From an uncultured Lachnospiraceae bacterium (GTDB lineage: Bacteria; Bacillota; Clostridia; Lachnospirales; Lachnospiraceae), in assembly GCA_910589075.1 (NCBI GenBank), contig CAJUSK010000023.1:11866-75865 (forward strand): a stretch of 64,000 nt of DNA, read 5' to 3'. This document shows positions 14,538-22,917 of this stretch, in pieces (the stretch's first letter is position 1; each line of letters starts with the position of its first letter). Under the pieces are notes generated by a model, which ran no database searches, had not been told where the DNA came from, and saw nothing but the letters and a program-made list of their open reading frames with translations. The translations under genes and the position numbers were made by a program.

Positions 14538-17011
14538 TGCCGCAGTATACAAAGAAAGCGCAGACAGCGCTTTCACTGGCAAAAGAGACAGCAAAAGAGC
14601 TGAGGCAGAACTATATTGGGACGGAGCACATTCTCCTTGGCCTGCTCAGGGAAAATACAGGTGTCGCTGCCAGAGTACTTCAGGATAACGGTGTGGAAGA
14701 AAGCAAGCTGATTTCCATGATATATGATCTGATTGCGCCGGGAAATTATCTGCCGGTCCGGGAAAGGGACGGTTTTACACCGAGAGCGGAAAAGATATTG
14801 CGGGAAGCCGCAAGGCAGGCACAACGGTTTCACAGCGAAGAAATCGGAACAGAGCATATTCTGCTGGCGATTTTAAAAGAAGCGGATAATGTGGCGGTGC
14901 GGCTGCTCAACACCATTGGCATACAGATACAGAAGGTCTATACGGATACGCTTCTCTCCATGGGACAGGATGGCAATCTGTATAAAGAAGACCTGGGCTA
15001 TAAAGGAAAAAAGAAAAAAGAGAAAAGCGAAAGTACGGAGACACTGGATCAGTTCAGCCGGGATTTAACCGCTCTGGCCAGAGAGGGAAAACTGGATCCG
15101 GTTATCGGAAGAAATGCCGAGATTCAGCGGGTGATTCAAATACTGAGCCGGCGTACAAAGAATAATCCCTGCCTGGTGGGGGAACCCGGTGTGGGAAAAA
15201 CAGCCATTGCCGAGGGGCTTGCCCTGGATATTGCCGCGGAGAAAGTACCGGAGTCCATACGGAATAAACGGGTGGTAACGCTGGATCTGTCAGGTATGGT
15301 GGCAGGCAGCAAATACCGTGGAGAGTTTGAGGAACGGGTGAAACGGGTGATCCGTGAGGTGATGGAAAATGGCAATATTATCCTCTTTCTGGACGAACTC
15401 CATACGATTATCGGCGCAGGCGGTGCAGAAGGGGCCATTGATGCTTCCAACATTTTAAAACCTTCCCTTGCCAGAGGGGAGTTGCAGTTGATCGGTGCGA
15501 CTACAATTGCGGAATACCGCAAATATGTGGAAAAGGACGCTGCGCTGGAGCGGCGTTTCCAGCCGGTGACGGTGGAGGAACCCACACAGGAAGAGGCGAT
15601 CAGTATATTAAGCGGAATCTGTGGCAGATATGAAGAGCATCATGGTGTGAACATCACCAGAGAAGCCATAGAGGCGGCCGTCCGGCTGTCCGGAAGATAT
15701 ATCAATGACAGAAACCTTCCGGATAAGGCCATCGACCTGATTGATGAAGCGGCTGCGGCATCCCGTCTCAAACATATGGGAATACCGGAGAACTTGCGGA
15801 CGATGCAGGAAGAAATCCATAAAATGGATTTACAGATTGAACGGTCCATCCGTATGGAAGCCTATTCCCAGGCGGGGGAAATCCGCAGAAATCAGGAAAA
15901 ACTGGTCCGCAGATATGAAAAAGCCAAAGCGGCCTATGAGGATAAAAAGGCAGAGAGAAAGCTGTCCATCGGAGAAACAGAAATTGCCGATGTGGTATCA
16001 CTCTGGACGAAAATTCCCGTATCCAAACTGGCAGAAAAGGAAAGCGAACGCCTTTTAAAGCTGGAATCCATTCTGCACAAACGGGTAATCGGACAGGAGG
16101 AAGCTGTGGTTTCCGTGGCAAAGGCCATACGCAGGGGCAGAGTCGGGCTGCAGGATCCCAACCGACCCATTGGCTCCTTCTTGTTTTTGGGGCCTACCGG
16201 CGTGGGGAAAACAGAACTGAGTAAAGCGCTGGCGGAGGCCATGTTCGGATCGGAAGATGCATTGATCCGGGTGGATATGTCAGAATATATGGAGTCCCAT
16301 TCTGTTTCCAAAATGATCGGTTCCCCGCCCGGATATGTGGGATTCGGAGAAGGCGGGCAGCTCAGTGAAAAAGTGAGACGTAATCCCTATTCGGTGGTGC
16401 TGTTTGATGAAATCGAAAAAGCACACCCGGACGTGTTTAATATTTTGCTGCAGGTATTGGATGACGGTCATATTACCGATTCCAAAGGGCGGAAGGTCAG
16501 CTTCAAAAATACGATTCTGATTATGACGTCCAACGCGGGTGCACAACGCATTATGGAGCCTAAAAACCTGGGCTTTGCCATAGAAAAATCAGAAAAAAAA
16601 GATTATGAATCCATGAAATCCGGTGTGATGGAAGAAGTAAAACGCATATTCAAACCGGAGTTTATCAACCGGATTGACGAGATTATGGTGTTCCATCCCC
16701 TGAACAAAGAACATATGAAAGATGTGGTTTCCCTGTTGGCCAGAGTACTGTCAGATCGGTGCAGGGAACAGATGGGGATTCGGCTGACGGTGACACCGGC
16801 TTTGAAAGAGTACATTGTGGATAAATATACCGAAGTCAAAATGGGCGCCCGGCCGATGAAACGTGCGATTCAGACAGTGATTGAAGATGCACTGGCAGAG
16901 GAGATCTTACAGAAAAAAATTGTTCCCGGTGATAATGTTGTGGCTGGTCTGAAAAAAAGACAGGTTGTCTTTTCCGTGAAAAACCGGCATACCGATACAC
17001 AGGGGACCTGA
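14534..17011 (+). CDS. clpC: ClpC-type AAA+ unfoldase
   Basis: 825 residues: tandem Clp-N repeats (about 1-145, with GTEHILLGLL and GTEHILLAIL), AAA1 (Walker A GEPGVGKT near 220, Walker B LFLDELHTI), a coiled middle segment (about 415-475) of ClpC size, AAA2 (GPTGVGKT near 556, VLFDEIEKAHPD) and an L-G-F loop (KNLGFA) that would dock ClpP. It unfolds damaged or tagged proteins for ClpP. The usual ctsR-mcsA-mcsB partners are absent; the gene is instead coupled to a GntR repressor. Confidence 0.95.
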   Translation: MMPQYTKKAQTALSLAKETAKELRQNYIGTEHILLGLLRENTGVAARVLQDNGVEESKLISMIYDLIAPGNYLPVRERDGFTPRAEKILREAARQAQRFHSEEIGTEHILLAILKEADNVAVRLLNTIGIQIQKVYTDTLLSMGQDGNLYKEDLGYKGKKKKEKSESTETLDQFSRDLTALAREGKLDPVIGRNAEIQRVIQILSRRTKNNPCLVGEPGVGKTAIAEGLALDIAAEKVPESIRNKRVVTLDLSGMVAGSKYRGEFEERVKRVIREVMENGNIILFLDELHTIIGAGGAEGAIDASNILKPSLARGELQLIGATTIAEYRKYVEKDAALERRFQPVTVEEPTQEEAISILSGICGRYEEHHGVNITREAIEAAVRLSGRYINDRNLPDKAIDLIDEAAAASRLKHMGIPENLRTMQEEIHKMDLQIERSIRMEAYSQAGEIRRNQEKLVRRYEKAKAAYEDKKAERKLSIGETEIADVVSLWTKIPVSKLAEKESERLLKLESILHKRVIGQEEAVVSVAKAIRRGRVGLQDPNRPIGSFLFLGPTGVGKTELSKALAEAMFGSEDALIRVDMSEYMESHSVSKMIGSPPGYVGFGEGGQLSEKVRRNPYSVVLFDEIEKAHPDVFNILLQVLDDGHITDSKGRKVSFKNTILIMTSNAGAQRIMEPKNLGFAIEKSEKKDYESMKSGVMEEVKRIFKPEFINRIDEIMVFHPLNKEHMKDVVSLLARVLSDRCREQMGIRLTVTPALKEYIVDKYTEVKMGARPMKRAIQTVIEDALAEEILQKKIVPGDNVVAGLKKRQVVFSVKNRHTDTQGT

Positions 17012-17048
17012 TATTTTAAAATACAAAAGTACGAGGAGGAAACAACAA

Positions 17049-17459
17049 ATGGCAGTAGTAGAAGCATTGATACAGACAGAGACAGACGGAAGCCTCAGCT
17101 TTGGAAACCACAGTCTGGCAGAAAAAGCAAAGAAGGAAGATTTTGAGCATGGTGGCGATCTGTATAAGGTGAAAACGTATGCTGTTATGACGAAACTGGA
17201 AAAAAATGGTCTGTTTGCCTATGAATCGGTTCCTGGCACCAGCGTAACACATTTTACGGAAGATGCAGAGGGTGTTACCTTTACCGTGGAGGGAAAAGAA
17301 GATGCGCAGTTGACCATCGGACTGGAGGATGAAACGGAGTATCAGGTACTTGTGGACGGAACGGACATCGGCAGAATGAGTACCAACGTAGGCGGCAAGC
17401 TGAATATTGGTGTGGAACTGTCAGGCGCAGGTGAGGTAACGGTACAAATCCGCAAATAG
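17049..17459 (+). CDS. Conserved small beta-rich protein of unknown function
   Basis: 136 residues, no signal or membrane segment. The N-terminal half (AVVEALIQTETDGSLSFGNH) and a C-terminal half rich in beta-type repeats (LTIGLEDETEYQVLVDG...GKLNIGVELSGAGEVTVQIRK) suggest a small beta-sandwich. Similar proteins have been labelled endosialidase in some annotations, but I see nothing that supports that enzyme. GAGGAGG lies nine bases upstream and it sits between clpC and radA, probably in the same transcript. Confidence 0.7.
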   Translation: MAVVEALIQTETDGSLSFGNHSLAEKAKKEDFEHGGDLYKVKTYAVMTKLEKNGLFAYESVPGTSVTHFTEDAEGVTFTVEGKEDAQLTIGLEDETEYQVLVDGTDIGRMSTNVGGKLNIGVELSGAGEVTVQIRK

Positions 17460-17474
17460 AACCGGGATTGGAAC

Positions 17475-18863
17475 ATGGGAAAAACAAAAATAACAACTGT
17501 TTTTTTCTGCCAGAACTGTGGTTATGAATCTTCCAAATGGATGGGGCAATGTCCTGGATGCAGACAGTGGAATACACTGGTGGAAGAAACGGTTCCGGCA
17601 GCTTCAAAAGGTATGGGCGGCAGTGGAAAGACGAAGGCTTTGGGAGAGAGACGGGAGCCTTCGTCTTTGTCTGCCATTGCCATGCAGGAAGAGGAACGTG
17701 TCAGCACACATATCAGAGAACTGGACCGGGTATTGGGCGGCGGTATTGTACCGGGATCACTGATTTTGGTAGGCGGCGATCCGGGTATCGGTAAATCCAC
17801 ATTGTTGTTACAGGTATGCAAATATCTGTCTGACGACGGGCGAAAGGTATTGTATATTTCCGGGGAAGAGTCACTGCGGCAGATTAAACTGCGGGCTGTC
17901 CGTATTGGGGAGTTTACAGACCATTTGCTGCTTTTCTGTGAGACAAATTTAAACGATATCGAGGAAACCATCATGCGGCAGAAGCCGGAGGCAGTGGTGA
18001 TCGACTCCATCCAGACCATGTATCATGACGGAGTTTCCGCGGCGCCGGGAAGTGTTTCACAGGTCAGGGAAGCCACAGGGATATTGCTGCGCCTGGCAAA
18101 GAGCCTGGGCATCTCCATCTTTATCGTGGGACATGTGACAAAAGAAGGTACTGTGGCCGGGCCGCGGGTGCTGGAACATATGGTGGATACAGTGCTCTAC
18201 TTTGAGGGGGACAGACATGCGTCCTACCGGATTCTCAGGGGCGTAAAAAACCGGTTTGGTTCCACCAATGAAATCGGTGTATTTGAGATGCGCCAGGATG
18301 GCCTGGCGGAAGTAACCAACGCATCGGAATATATGTTGAACGGCCGGCCGGAAGGCGCCAGTGGTTCCGTGGTGGTATGTTCTATGGAAGGCACCCGTCC
18401 CATCCTGCTGGAGATTCAGGCGCTTGTATGCAAAAGCAGTTTCGGCATTCCGAAAAGACAGGCCACCGGCACCGATCTGAGCAGAGTGAATCTGCTGATG
18501 GCGGTACTGGAGAAGCGGGTGGGCCTTCCTCTGTCAAATTGTGACGCATATGTCAATATAGCCGGAGGTATCCGCATGTCGGAGCCGGCTGTGGATCTGG
18601 GCATTGTGATTGCAGTGGTTTCCAGCTTCAGGAACAAACCGGTGGATGAAAAGACACTGGTTTTCGGAGAAATTGGCCTGAGCGGCGAAGTGCGTTCCGT
18701 CAACATGGCCGAACAGCGTATTGGAGAAGCCGCAAAATTGGGGTTCCAGACCTGTATTTTACCAAAATCTGCGGAAGAAATGCTCCGGGCATCGGGGAAT
18801 ATACCCGCAGGGATTGCGGTGAAAGGCGTGTCCAGCGTGCAGGAAGCGATACGGGCGGTGTAG
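17475..18863 (+). CDS. radA: DNA repair protein RadA (Sms)
   Basis: RecA-like helicase that promotes branch migration in recombination. Seen: N-terminal C4 zinc finger (CQNCGY...CPGC), Walker A GGDPGIGKST, the RadA-specific KNRFGSTNEIGVF motif and the C-terminal Lon-protease-like domain without protease activity. 462 residues is the family length. It is followed 42 nt later by a pilT-like gene. Confidence 0.97.
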   Translation: MGKTKITTVFFCQNCGYESSKWMGQCPGCRQWNTLVEETVPAASKGMGGSGKTKALGERREPSSLSAIAMQEEERVSTHIRELDRVLGGGIVPGSLILVGGDPGIGKSTLLLQVCKYLSDDGRKVLYISGEESLRQIKLRAVRIGEFTDHLLLFCETNLNDIEETIMRQKPEAVVIDSIQTMYHDGVSAAPGSVSQVREATGILLRLAKSLGISIFIVGHVTKEGTVAGPRVLEHMVDTVLYFEGDRHASYRILRGVKNRFGSTNEIGVFEMRQDGLAEVTNASEYMLNGRPEGASGSVVVCSMEGTRPILLEIQALVCKSSFGIPKRQATGTDLSRVNLLMAVLEKRVGLPLSNCDAYVNIAGGIRMSEPAVDLGIVIAVVSSFRNKPVDEKTLVFGEIGLSGEVRSVNMAEQRIGEAAKLGFQTCILPKSAEEMLRASGNIPAGIAVKGVSSVQEAIRAV

Positions 18864-18905
18864 AAATAGAACGGCATTGCCTAAGAAAACCACAGGGAGA
18901 ACAAA

Positions 18906-19961
18906 ATGGGAATAACAATAGAAGCGATACTGACAGAAGCAATGAAAGCAGGGGCGTCGGATGTACATGTGACCGTGGGGATTCCGCCTAAAATGCGGGT
19001 AGACGGCAGTCTGGTGGCCATGTCCTACCCCAGACTGGCGCCGTCGGATACTCTGGCCATGCTTATCTCCATTATGTCGGAGGCCCAGCGGGAGATATTT
19101 GAAGAACGGGGAGAGTATGACATGGCTTTTGCCGTGCGGGAAGTGGGACGCTTCCGGGTCAATGCCTATAAACAGCGTGGCAGCGTAGCCATGGCCATAC
19201 GGTTGGTCAGCGGTGATGTGCCTTCTGTGGAGGAATTGGGGATACCAGGGTCAGTGGCCGATCTGTATCAGAAGAAGCAGGGCCTGGTTCTGGTGACCGG
19301 GCCCGCCGGTTGTGGGAAATCTGCCACGATGGCAGCGCTGATTGACCGGATTAACACCCTGCGGGAAGTTCATATTATCACACTGGAAGACCCTATGGAA
19401 TATCAGCACCGTCATAAACTGTCCATGGTCAACCAGCGTGAAATCGGTCTGGACTGCCCGGATTATGTATCGGCCCTGGAGTCGGCGCTGCGGGAGGATC
19501 CGGACGTGATTCTGGTAGGGGAAATGCGGGATCTGGAGACAATCGGCGCTGTTATTACAGCGGCGGAAACGGGACATCTGGTGTTGGCTTCCCTCCATAC
19601 TTCCGGTGTTGTCAATTCAGTGGAGCGCATGGTGGATCTTTTTCCCACATATCGGCAGCAGCAGATCCGGATACGCCTGGCCAATGTGCTGGAAGCGGTT
19701 ATTTCTCAGCAGCTTTTGCCCACCAGTGAAGACAACGGGCGGGTTGCCGCTTTTGAGGTGTTACATGTGACGCGAAAAATCCGCGCCCTGATCCGGGAAG
19801 GGGCCATGGGGCAGCTTCCGGCAGCTATGGAGGCCGGCAGAAAGCTGGGAATGATGACAATGGATGAGGCAATCGGAACATTGCTGGAAGCAGGGACGAT
19901 TACCAAAGAGACAGCGGTCTGGTTTGCACAGCAGCCGGAATATATGAATGGCCGCATTTAA
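18906..19961 (+). CDS. pilT: PilT-like retraction ATPase (type IV pilus / secretion ATPase family)
   Basis: 351 residues with the PilT order: N-terminal PAS-like domain (ASDVHVTVGIPPKMRVDG), Walker A GPAGCGKSA (the usual Thr/Ser-Thr replaced by Ala-Thr after Lys-Ser), Asp box TLEDPMEY, Walker B ILVGEMRD, and His box AETGHLVLASLHT. It would power pilus retraction. No pilin, PilB, PilC or PilM-O gene lies in the window, so it is an orphan here, or part of a type IV pilus or competence system encoded elsewhere. It lies between radA and comM-dprA. Confidence 0.88.
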   Translation: MGITIEAILTEAMKAGASDVHVTVGIPPKMRVDGSLVAMSYPRLAPSDTLAMLISIMSEAQREIFEERGEYDMAFAVREVGRFRVNAYKQRGSVAMAIRLVSGDVPSVEELGIPGSVADLYQKKQGLVLVTGPAGCGKSATMAALIDRINTLREVHIITLEDPMEYQHRHKLSMVNQREIGLDCPDYVSALESALREDPDVILVGEMRDLETIGAVITAAETGHLVLASLHTSGVVNSVERMVDLFPTYRQQQIRIRLANVLEAVISQQLLPTSEDNGRVAAFEVLHVTRKIRALIREGAMGQLPAAMEAGRKLGMMTMDEAIGTLLEAGTITKETAVWFAQQPEYMNGRI

Positions 19962-19962
19962 A

Positions 19963-20117
19963 GTTACAATTCACACCCACGCCAGATTTCGCACCAATTT
20001 ACAACTATTTCGGTGTGAATTGCAACAACTGATGCACACAAAATGCTACAAAACGCGCATTTTGGCGCTGGATCCGACGCCCTGCAGCAAGTGCATGGCG
20101 CGGGTGTGAAAAGTAAC
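19963..20117. repeat. 155-nt inverted-repeat-bounded structured element
   Basis: GTTACAATTCACACC (19963-19977) is complementary to GGTGTGAATTGCAAC (20012-20026, 14/15) and also to GGTGTGAAAAGTAAC (20103-20117, 13/15), so two competing folds are possible. The interior holds GC-rich hairpins (GCGC...GCGC near 20057-20070; GGCG...CGCC near 20066-20083). There is no reading frame. It looks like an interspersed repeat or structured RNA. It lies between pilT and the comM promoter. Confidence 0.55.
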
Positions 20118-20155
20118 CATTTAAAAACCTTTCTTTTTCATACAGCAGGTTTTAC

Positions 20156-20202
20156 TTGCATTCTGACAGGAATTCCCATATAATAATCACATGGGAATTC
20201 CC
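20156..20202 (+). promoter_or_regulatory. Promoter of comM-dprA with twin palindromes
   Basis: TTGCAT (20156-20161), 17-nt spacer, TATAAT (20179-20184). Two palindromes flank the -10: GGAATTCC (20169-20176) and GGGAATTCCC (20193-20202), 25 bp centre to centre. Together they form an 11-bp inverted repeat, GGAATTCCCAT (20169-20179) / ATGGGAATTCC (20191-20201). I infer an operator pair. The leader to the start codon is about 90 nt. Confidence 0.6.
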
Positions 20203-20281
20203 ATTCTTTTTAGATCTTTATTTTCTTTTGCAGCGTTCGCTGCATATTTTCCGGTTGATTGGAATAAACAAAGGAGAGAAC

Positions 20282-21820
20282 ATGTTCAATACAATTGTAT
20301 CAGGGGCTTTCTGCGGGATTGACAGTTATCTTGTGCAGGTGGAGGTGGATGTGGCGCAGGGACTTCCATGTATGGAAATGGTGGGATGCCTCAGCAGAGA
20401 AGCCGGGGAGTCAAAGCAGCGGATACGGGTGGCTTTGCGCAATATCGGTGTCCGGCTGCCGCCTTCCCGGATTACCATCAACCTGTCTCCCGCAGACCGG
20501 TATAAAAGCGGTACGGCATTTGATCTGCCTGCTGCGGTGGGCTTGCTGGTTTCCATGGGCCTGGTGGAGGCAGAGCGGACAAAGAATATCTTATTTGCGG
20601 GAGAATTGGGGCTGGGCGGAGAGCTCAAGCGGGTGAAAGGTATACTGCCCATTGTAAAAGCAGCCGCGGATGCCGGGGTACAATCCTGTATCATACCGGC
20701 AGAAAACGGGCAGGAAGCGGCGGTGCTCAGCGGTGTCCGGGTCTATGGGGCCACGCATATGGCGCAGGTGGTGAAAGCGTTGCAGGACGGTATGGAAGAA
20801 GCCGGATTGTATGTGGTCAAGGCGGAAAAATCCGGCGCCGGACAGAGAAAGAGCCACAGGGAAGATTTTGCAGATGTCTGTGGCCAGGAGACAGTCCGGC
20901 GCGGAGCAGAGATTGCCGCTGCAGGATTTCACCATATGCTTTTCGTGGGGCCGCCAGGCAGTGGCAAGACAATGATCGCAAAGCGCCTGCCTTCAATTAT
21001 GCCGCCGCTGACGCTGGAAGAGAGCCTGGAGGTCTCTGCCGTATACAGTGTATGCGGCAGGCTCAAGGGCGGCAGAATATTGGAAGAAAGGCCCTTTCTT
21101 GCGCCCCATCATACGGCTACAGGCCCGTCTATGGTGGGTGGAGGGCGTGTACCTGTGCCAGGCGCGGTCAGTCTTGCCCACAGAGGTGTGTTGTTTTTGG
21201 ACGAATTGCCGGAGTTTCAGCGCAGCGTGCTGGATATGCTCCGCCAGCCCCTGGAAGAGCGGCGGGTGCGGATTGCCAGAAGCAGCGGCAATATCGAATA
21301 CCCGGCAGATTTTATGTTGGTGGGCGCCATGAATCCCTGTCCCTGCGGATATTATCCGGACAAGAGATGCACATGCAGCCAGACGCAGATCAGAAGGTAT
21401 CTGGGCCGCATTTCCGGGCCGGTTCTGGACCGTATGGATCTGTGTGTGGAGGTGCCGGGGATGGAACGGGAAAAGCTGTTCTGCCAGGAGAGAGGAGAGA
21501 GCAGCGCAAGTATGCGGAGCCGGATTCAAGGGGCCAGAGAAATGCAGGAGAAGCGCTTTGGAAGCAGGCTGCGGTTTAACGGTGAAATGGGCGTTGGTGA
21601 AATCAGGGCCTACTGCCGTCTGAGCAGAGAGGGGGAAGTGCGGTTACAACAGGCTGCGGAAATTTTCTCCATGAGCCTGCGGGCCTGCCATAAAGTATTG
21701 CGCACGGCAAGAACCATTGCGGATCTGGCAGGGGAAGAGGAACTGAGCGCATACCATATCAGTGAGGCGGTGTATTACCGGCAGTCGGCCAGCGCGTACT
21801 GGGAGAGGATGATGGAATGA
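20282..21820 (+). CDS. comM: ComM/YifB-family Mg-chelatase-like AAA+ ATPase
   Basis: 512 residues: N-terminal Lon-protease-like (ChlI-type) domain, central AAA+ domain with Walker A GPPGSGKTM and Walker B FLDELPEF, and the C-terminal Mg-chelatase helical domain with a Cys-rich insertion (NPCPCGYYPDKRCTC). Relatives act as branch-migration helicases in natural transformation. ATG 20282 is chosen because AAAGGAGAG lies just before it; upstream in-frame codons run through the promoter. It overlaps dprA by four bases. Confidence 0.93.
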   Translation: MFNTIVSGAFCGIDSYLVQVEVDVAQGLPCMEMVGCLSREAGESKQRIRVALRNIGVRLPPSRITINLSPADRYKSGTAFDLPAAVGLLVSMGLVEAERTKNILFAGELGLGGELKRVKGILPIVKAAADAGVQSCIIPAENGQEAAVLSGVRVYGATHMAQVVKALQDGMEEAGLYVVKAEKSGAGQRKSHREDFADVCGQETVRRGAEIAAAGFHHMLFVGPPGSGKTMIAKRLPSIMPPLTLEESLEVSAVYSVCGRLKGGRILEERPFLAPHHTATGPSMVGGGRVPVPGAVSLAHRGVLFLDELPEFQRSVLDMLRQPLEERRVRIARSSGNIEYPADFMLVGAMNPCPCGYYPDKRCTCSQTQIRRYLGRISGPVLDRMDLCVEVPGMEREKLFCQERGESSASMRSRIQGAREMQEKRFGSRLRFNGEMGVGEIRAYCRLSREGEVRLQQAAEIFSMSLRACHKVLRTARTIADLAGEEELSAYHISEAVYYRQSASAYWERMME

Positions 21821-22809
21821 AGAGAACGGCCAACGTAAAAGAGAGATGTCTGCTGCAGACGGACAGTGCATATCCGGCTGTGCTGCGGCAAATCCGGAGT
21901 GCGCCCGGCCGCCTGTATGTGCGGGGGATGCTGCCGGATCCGGACAGACCTGCGGTTGCCATCATCGGTGCCAGAAGATGCAGTTCTTATGGCAGGGATA
22001 TGGCCCGGCTGTTTGCAGGCGCGCTTTCGGCTGCCGGGGTACAGATTATCAGCGGTATGGCATCGGGGATAGACGGCATTGCCCAGCGCGCTGCATTGGA
22101 AACCGGCGGTATCAGCTTTGGCGTACTGGGATGCGGGACAGATCTGTGTTATCCGGCGGGGAACCAGGATCTGTATGAAGCGCTTCTGGAAAAAGGCGGC
22201 CTTTTATCGGAATATCCGGCAGGCACGCCGCCTGTTTCCGGCCATTTCCCTGCCAGAAACAGGATTATCAGCGCCCTGTCGGATGCGGTGCTTGTCATTG
22301 AGGCGAAGGAGCGCAGTGGTACACTGATTACCGTGGATTTTGCGCTGGAGCAGGGCAGGGATGTGTATGCTCTGCCGGGCCGGCTGACTGACGGCTGGAG
22401 CGAGGGCTGTAACCGGCTTATACGACAGGGGGCAGGGATTGCCCTCACCCCTGATGATATTCTGGAAGCGCTCGTGGGGAGCGGCAAAAACATGGCAGTG
22501 TATGCACATGGAAAAGGCCGGCCGGTTCCTGGCAGGACAAAGGAAACATGCTGCGCGGATATGTCAGTACACATGGACAGGCGGGAACGGATTGTATGGG
22601 AGCATATGGGAGAGCGTCCCGTGACTTTGCAGGAATTATATGAAGCATTGCATGGGACGGAAGCGGGAGAGGGAATGGGACTGCCGGAAATAACTGACAT
22701 TTTAATGAATTTTAGAATACAGGGGCTGATTTCCGGGGAATGTGGTAATAAATATGAGAGAAAAGCCAAAGTTCTGAACGCAGATGCCAAATCGGCGGAC
22801 AGAGACTGA
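21817..22809 (+). CDS. dprA: DNA-processing protein DprA (Smf)
   Basis: Binds incoming single-stranded DNA and loads RecA during transformation. The Rossmann-like domain has IIGARRCSSYG, SGMASGIDG, GVLGCGTD and the FPARNRIIS motif; the C-terminus has the winged-helix tail. 330 residues is slightly short for the family. Coupled to comM by an ATGA overlap. comM-dprA-topA is a common Firmicute order. Confidence 0.94.
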   Translation: MKRTANVKERCLLQTDSAYPAVLRQIRSAPGRLYVRGMLPDPDRPAVAIIGARRCSSYGRDMARLFAGALSAAGVQIISGMASGIDGIAQRAALETGGISFGVLGCGTDLCYPAGNQDLYEALLEKGGLLSEYPAGTPPVSGHFPARNRIISALSDAVLVIEAKERSGTLITVDFALEQGRDVYALPGRLTDGWSEGCNRLIRQGAGIALTPDDILEALVGSGKNMAVYAHGKGRPVPGRTKETCCADMSVHMDRRERIVWEHMGERPVTLQELYEALHGTEAGEGMGLPEITDILMNFRIQGLISGECGNKYERKAKVLNADAKSADRD

Positions 22810-22855
22810 ACGGGCATCCTTCAAAGCCGTTACAATTTTTTCAAATAAAAACTGC

Positions 22856-22884
22856 TTGCTATTCCAAAAAATTTGATGTATAGT
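22856..22884 (+). promoter_or_regulatory. topA promoter
   Basis: TTGCTA (22856-22861), 17-nt spacer, TATAGT (22879-22884), 33 nt before the start codon. Confidence 0.65.
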
Positions 22885-22917
22885 TTTAAAGATTTTATAT
22901 AAGGGGGAGCAGAGAGC

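Noticed and set aside
20169..20202. LexA or CodY operator at the comM promoter
   Set aside because: The palindromes do not match GAAC-N4-GTTC or AATTTTCWGAAAATT.
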